From Bolinopsis microptera (lineage: Eukaryota; Ctenophora; Tentaculata; Lobata; Bolinopsidae): a DNA stretch of 20,603 nt. Shown here in pieces: positions 17,001 to 20,603 of this stretch. Every line of letters begins with the position of its first letter. The stretch's first letter is position 1. The notes beneath the pieces were generated by a model. That model saw only the letters and a program-made list of their open reading frames with translations, was not told the origin of the DNA and searched no databases. The position numbers and the translations under genes were made by a program. Location: the NCBI RefSeq assembly GCF_026151205.1, contig NW_026971903.1, positions 1 through 20,603 of the forward strand, read 5' to 3'.

Positions 17001-17150
17001 TCCCCTGGTTTTTAAAAGGGGTAAAAAAAGTTTTACCGTTAAAAAAAATCAAAGAAATTTAGGGACAAAATTAAAAATCGCGATTTTTTGGCCCCAAAAA
17101 AATTTTTGCGTTTTCCGCGATTGAGACCGCAAGGGGCCCTTTTAAAAATT
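14076..17150. other. Homopolymer-rich, uninterpretable stretch
   Basis: Runs dominate throughout. Short open frames on both strands are Lys/Phe/Gly/Pro-rich. The only crisp element I can see is the X-box-like site at 16264-16277. Confidence 0.5.
16264..16277. promoter_or_regulatory. X-box-like near-palindrome, inverse copy
   Basis: GTAACCATGGTAAC is the exact reverse complement of the 14-mer at 219-232. Its right half GGTAAC fits RGYAAC and its left half has one mismatch. It is unusually intact for this damaged zone. RFX binding is inferred only. Confidence 0.3.
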
Positions 17151-17281
17151 TTACCCCAAAAAAAAAAAGGGGGAAAAACCAACCAAAATTTTAAATTTTA
17201 AAAAAAAATAAAAAAAAAAAAACCAAAAAAAAAAATCAAAAAAAAGACAAAAAAAAAGGGAAAAAAAAAAAAAAAAAACCC

Positions 17282-17315
<34 letters not shown>

Positions 17316-17440
17316 AAAAAAAAAAAAAACAAAAACCAAAAAAAAAAAACCCCAAAAATAAAAAAAAAAAAAAAAAAAAAACAAAAATAAAACCAAAAAA
17401 AAAAACCAAAAAAAAAAAAATAAAAAAAATAAAAAAATTT
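17151..17440 (+). repeat. A-rich low-complexity tract
   Basis: Nearly pure A with scattered C, G and T over about 290 bases. It yields poly-Phe frames on the minus strand that are not genes. It could be a damaged retroposon poly-A tail or A-rich microsatellite, or a calling artefact. Confidence 0.9.
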
Positions 17441-18221
17441 TTTGGGGAATTTCTTTTTAGAAAGAGTAAAAAAAAACCCCACCCAACCTTGGATTTAGAA
17501 ATTTTTTTATTTTTAAAAAACGTAATTTTAAAATTTTTTAACCCGGGTTAAAAAATTTAAAAAACCAAGGTTTTAAGTTTAATTTTAACCCTTGGTTTTT
17601 TTTAATAAAAAAAGTCCGGTTTGAAAAATTTAAATTAAAAAACCCAAAAATGAATTCAATTTTTTTCATTGGCAAAACAAAACCCTTTTTTATTAACTTT
17701 CAAACCCCAAAAACCCCCCTTTTAAAAACCGGGCTCAACCCAAGTTTTTCATTTCCCCTTTTTTTCCTTTTTTAAATTTCGGGAAAAAAAAAAAAACCAA
17801 ACCCTTTTTTTTAAAAAATTGGGGGGTTTTTTAAAAAAAAAACCCATTTTTTTTAACCCCAATGGGTTAAAAAAAACCCCCCTAAAAAAAAATTAAAAAA
17901 ATTTGGGGGAATTGGGGGAAAATTTAAACATGGTTTTAAAAAATGGGGTAAAAAGGGGGCCGGGCGCAGAAAAAAGCCCAAAAACAAAATTTTTGGGGGG
18001 GCATAGTTTTCGTTGGTTTTTTACAAAATGAAAAAAGACAAACAGGTTCGGGCAGGGAGAAATAAGCGACACATTCTTTTGGCTTTGTAATTTACTTGAT
18101 TTGTAGTATTAGTTAGTTGTTAAAACCAAATTGTCACCATTGTAGCCATTAGGTTTTTCTTGAAGTTTAGTGTTGTTTATCGGGCCAGGAAATGGTCCGT
18201 ATATCTCTAACTTTATTACAG
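17441..18221. other. Transition from damaged to normal sequence
   Basis: Homopolymer runs continue to about 18000, after which complexity recovers. Between 18010 and 18221 I see no gene. The stretch ends in CTCTAACTTTATTACAG, a good splice acceptor for the exon candidate that follows. Confidence 0.45.
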
Positions 18222-18615
18222 TTCCCAGGAAAGTCAAATCAGACTAAGAGCTAGTTTAATTATATTTAAAAGGACCTTATTTATTACTTTTGTAAATATT
18301 AGTGGGGACAGTCCTTTCCCGAGCCCGGGTATTTATTCGACTACAAAGGAGAAAAATGACCAGTTAACAATGGTTTTCACAGAAAATAGGGAAATAGAGA
18401 TCACACATTACCCTTTTACTTATACTCAAACAAAAAATTTTTGCCCGCGCGTGGGGTTAAAAACCATCGGGAATCAATTTTTCCCTGAACGATTGTTCTT
18501 TGTTAGTTGTGACCATTTTAAATTTTTTTGTGTGAAAATGTGTGACTTGGGAAAAAAGTTGAACAATATTTTACATACCTGGTTTTTTATTTTAAATGAG
18601 TGGGATTTGTGCAAG
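18222..18615 (+). CDS. Large candidate exon, unknown product
   Basis: An acceptor CTTTATTACAG (AG at 18220-18221) opens a frame that runs without a stop from TAA near 18206 to past 18640, about 145 codons in DNA of roughly 36 percent GC, where chance frames this long are very rare. It passes a donor-like TGCAAG/GTAAAA at 18615-18616. Segments read ISGDSPFPSPGIYSTTKEKN, REIEITHYPFTYTQTKN, VGLKTIGNQFFPERLFFVS and LHTWFFILNEWDLCK. The first in-frame ATG is at 18370, so an exon rather than a complete gene is likely. I recognise no domain. A minus-strand exon-like block (about 18579-18656, CCGCAG acceptor, CAG/GTATGT donor) overlaps and is an alternative. Confidence 0.42.
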
Positions 18616-19091
18616 GTAAAAAAAAAAAAATTGACGATTTTTATTTGATACACTGTAAGGCGCTGCGGGATTAACAATAAAAATTAATTCCAGGGAAAAT
18701 TTTAGAAAAAATACCTTTGCGGGAAGGAGGGAATTTTTCACTGTAATTAATAAAAAACAATGGGGTAAAAAGGCGGTCGGGCCCCGCAGCATAACAAAAA
18801 GCTTTCCTTACACATGATTTTAGGGGAGTGGTCTAAAATTGCGAAGGAGAGGCAGCCGAGGGGGAGGACTTTTTTTTCATCAACGCAAAGGGCCGTGTCG
18901 GGGGGGCCCACCTCATATTAATCCCAAAAAAACCCCGTTACTTATTCCCCTACGATTTCTTTTTTGAACACTTTCGGCAAAAAAGTAGGAAAAAAAATCT
19001 AGTTAGGCGGGTGGTAAAAAAACCCCTCAGGTCTAAAAAAATAACAACTTTTAAAACCCACGATTAGAATCCATCAAATTAAATCATCGTA
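18616..19091. other. Putative intron or intergenic sequence
   Basis: Mixed AT-rich and G/C-run sequence after the candidate exon. A GGCAGCCGAGGGGGAGGA patch near 18850 has an open frame but no codon bias I would trust. Confidence 0.35.
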
Positions 19092-19151
19092 ATGGGGAAG
19101 AAACTTAACCCTAAAAAGCCAAATGCAGAGTTTCGGGTAGAACCACTGCCC
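19092..19151 (+). CDS. Twenty-codon ATG frame, possible first exon
   Basis: ATG at 19092 opens MGKKLNPKKPNAEFRVEPLP before TAA at 19152, which falls in a T-A7 run (CCCTAAAAAAAG). If that run is miscounted the frame could continue or splice. Lysine-rich N-terminus; no family recognised. Very short, so low confidence. Confidence 0.13.
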
Positions 19152-19245
19152 TAAAAAAAGTTTCCCTTTTTAGGTGGGTTTTGATTGTCTAATACAATTT
19201 GTAGTTTAAAAAAATGGGGATTTTTTTTTACCCGAGTGTTACAAA

Positions 19246-19300
19246 AACCTCATTGTTTACAATGAGGGTTAACCCTTTTCATTGAGGGTTAATAAAAAGG
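19246..19300. repeat. Hairpin and GGGTTAA repeat cluster
   Basis: CCTCATTGT and ACAATGAGG (19248-19267) form a perfect 9-bp stem with a 2-base loop. The palindrome GGGTTAACCC follows, then a second CATTGAGGGTTAA. The block CATTG-AGGGTTAA therefore recurs directly about 22 bases apart. It lies just upstream of the open frame at 19306. Confidence 0.55.
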
Positions 19301-19305
19301 GGTAA

Positions 19306-19737
19306 TTGTGGGAGATTATACTGATCTGCAAATCATCAGAAACAGGTTTAGCTATTTTTTGGTTTATTCAACTGAAACACCCACTAGAACACTTCAGAGA
19401 AAAAATTATGACACCCTCTTATGGAAAAGAGACTGAGAGGGGGACGACCCCCCGGGCAAAGGGCCGTTGGTTTTTTACGTTGGTTATTGGGGAACCCCCC
19501 CCCCGCGGACCCCCCGAGTGGGGCGGCCTCCCCCTGTATCGCCGAAAACTTATTGTGAAGCCGACCGTGGGGGGTCACCAAAGTGATTACAAGCAAGGCT
19601 GGATGGCCTGTGTTTTCTCGAGGATGCGGACTGCTTTACAGGTGTCGATATCATTCAGCAGGGGGGGACGCAGTTTAAAAAAAAAGTTAGCTCTTAAAAA
19701 ACGGTGGCATGGAGGAACATTGTTAACCACAGTTTGA
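19306..19737 (+). CDS. 144-codon open frame, candidate exon or broken gene
   Basis: Open from just after TAA at 19303 to TGA at 19735-19737. The left half reads CKSSETGLAIFWFIQLKHPL and KIMTPSYGKETERG and looks plausible; there are acceptor-like sites at AATCATCAG and ACACTTCAG. The middle crosses G and C runs (RGPPEWGG). From about 19590 a different plus frame has better codon bias, reading LDGLCFLEDADCFTGVDIIQ, and a minus frame reading LNDIDTCKAVRILEKTQ is also open. A run-length frameshift inside the block is therefore likely. There is no recognised domain. It shares strand with the candidate exons at 18222-18615 and 19896-19989. Confidence 0.3.
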   Translation: MWEIILICKSSETGLAIFWFIQLKHPLEHFREKIMTPSYGKETERGTTPRAKGRWFFTLVIGEPPPRGPPEWGGLPLYRRKLIVKPTVGGHQSDYKQGWMACVFSRMRTALQVSISFSRGGRSLKKKLALKKRWHGGTLLTTV

Positions 19738-19895
19738 AGAGGGTAGATTGGGGGTTGATGCAGGCCACTTCCAACGACTAGGAGGAAGACCTCTTACTCC
19801 CTGTAGCATGTATGTTAACTTCATGAGTGTTTATCATTTGAAGAGTTTCTAGCTAAAAAACCTCTTCTGGGGGCCAAAATAATTAAAACTTGCAG

Positions 19896-19989
19896 GTACC
19901 CCAAGTCGCAGTAGATGAAACAAAGAAAAAAGATTAGAAAGTGTGGGGAATCTTGCCAAGGGGGGGGAGCCTCTAAAACTGATCCAAAG
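19896..19989 (+). CDS. Candidate internal exon with one suspect base
   Basis: AATTAAAACTTGCAG (AG at 19894-19895) precedes and CCAAAG/GTAAGG (GT at 19990-19991), a near-ideal donor, follows. As written the frame VPQVAVDETKKKD meets TAG in AAAAAAGATTAG. Dropping one A from the six-A run restores IRKCGESCQGGGASKTDPK in frame to the donor and makes the exon 93 bases. Codons are strongly GNN-biased. Given the inflated runs elsewhere, a sequencing insertion is the simplest reading; a pseudogene is possible. Product unknown; the two Cys in KCGESC may suggest a secreted protein, weakly. Confidence 0.4.
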
Positions 19990-19999
19990 GTAAGGGGTA

Positions 20000-20411
20000 T
20001 GGGGAAAGAATGAGCGTTTGGGAATCTTGGTCGACATGTCAGTTTTAAAAGTTCTTCGTTTTTACTTACTTTAACTTTTAAGGTTTAAATAAACTAAAAC
20101 GAATTTGAGGGATTATAATTTGAGTATTATTATGTTATGGGATGAAAGTGCTTTAAACCCCGGTGGGAGGCCTTTGCTTTAAAAAAATAATATGACGGAA
20201 CTTGTTTTAATTTCCGAACCAGACAAGCCTCTATTAATATATTTATTTGTTAATACCCTTCCTTTTTCAAAATAATTACCGAAACCCAAATCAAAAAAGA
20301 GTGGATTATGACCCAATGATGTTTGGATTACGCCCCTGTTACACCTCAGTGCCGGATTACAGATAGAGTGTAGATTAACCGGTTGATATGGGAATTAACC
20401 GGGGTACTTAC
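20000..20411. other. Probable intergenic region between convergent candidates
   Basis: AT-rich. AATAAA occurs at 20088-20093 on the plus strand and as TTTATT at 20242-20247 for the minus strand, possible polyadenylation signals for converging genes. A short direct repeat with TGGATTA or GCCGGATTA and TTACGCCCC or TTACAG lies near 20302-20360. No open frame of note. Confidence 0.35.
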
Positions 20412-20454
20412 TTGTACTCGGAAAAGAGAGACCTCTCTGCAGCTTCCATTGACC
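20412..20454 (-). CDS. Candidate exon end with perfect donor, minus strand
   Basis: On the minus strand the frame WSMEAAERSLFSEY runs into TACAA/GTAAGTACC (GT at 20410-20411), a textbook donor. Upstream is a T-rich tract ending TTTTTGAAG near 20455, where a damaged acceptor may lie; run-length damage from about 20460 on hides it. The peptide is charged and helix-like. Family unknown. It would belong to a gene entering from the right, convergent with the plus-strand candidates. Confidence 0.33.
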
Positions 20455-20603
20455 AGGCTTCAAAAACCCCAAAAAAAAATAAAAAAATTTTTAGCTTGTT
20501 AGTTTTTGATTAAAATGGTAAAGGAAAATAAAAACTATTTTTTTAAATTTTTTCAAAACAGGGGGCCCCCCCGTTTTAAAAAAGTGTTCCCAATTGAGGG
20601 GGA
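20455..20603. other. Homopolymer-rich window end
   Basis: Run-length damage returns. Nothing is supported. Confidence 0.4.

Noticed and set aside
17151-17482. Poly-Phe frames on the minus strand resembling membrane proteins
   Set aside because: They translate an A-rich low-complexity tract; hydrophobicity is trivial.
19590-19690. Minus-strand reading DIDTC resembling a calcium-binding EGF start
   Set aside because: Only the first Cys context fits; the following Cys spacing does not match an EGF domain and the plus strand is better supported.

Overview
The window looks like a raw, error-prone piece of a eukaryotic nuclear genome, most likely an invertebrate animal. It has many short candidate exons with GT/AG splice signals, large amounts of minisatellite and satellite DNA, a tRNA-derived element, and no bacterial-style gene layout. 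I recognise no protein family, so taxonomy below 'eukaryote, probably metazoan' is inference. The organism guess rests on repeated 9-base units carrying half-sites of the RFX X-box, a motif used by animals and their relatives.

Sequence quality controls how the window can be read. About 1-7700 and 18000-20460 have near-normal complexity. From about 7700 to 18000 the text breaks into runs of A, T, G and C, with a 53-base C run and a 76-base G-rich run. Known repeat units entering this zone can be watched losing their minority bases to the neighbouring base. I treat this zone as damaged consensus. Most of its open frames (poly-Phe, poly-Lys, poly-Gly, poly-Pro) are artefacts.

Layout. 371-895: seven copies of a roughly 77-bp satellite. 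1376-1557: a 23-bp minisatellite. 1665-1862 and 4226-4680: two arrays of a TATGGTAAC 9-mer with a shared spacer; the second is flanked by direct repeats of about 40 bp. 2428-2509 and 3481-3554: small clusters of E-box and CCAAT-type motifs. 4065-4223 (+): an acidic open frame behind a good acceptor. 4927-6074 (-): the best multi-exon candidate, with three exon-like blocks whose phases can be joined and a tRNA-like element in one intron. 6430-9110: GTTACTATG-type arrays embedded in higher-order repeats of about 105-110 bp. 12487-14075: a long satellite of about 61 bp, about 26 copies. 18222-18615 (+): a long open frame bounded by acceptor and donor signals. 19306-19989 (+): more candidate exons. 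20412-20454 (-): an exon end with a perfect donor, suggesting a convergent gene.

No product can be named for any candidate gene, and I cannot say how they work together. The most interesting non-coding signal is the density of X-box-like motifs, as arrays and as isolated near-palindromes at 219-232, 1402-1414 and 16264-16277. Whether they bind anything is untested.
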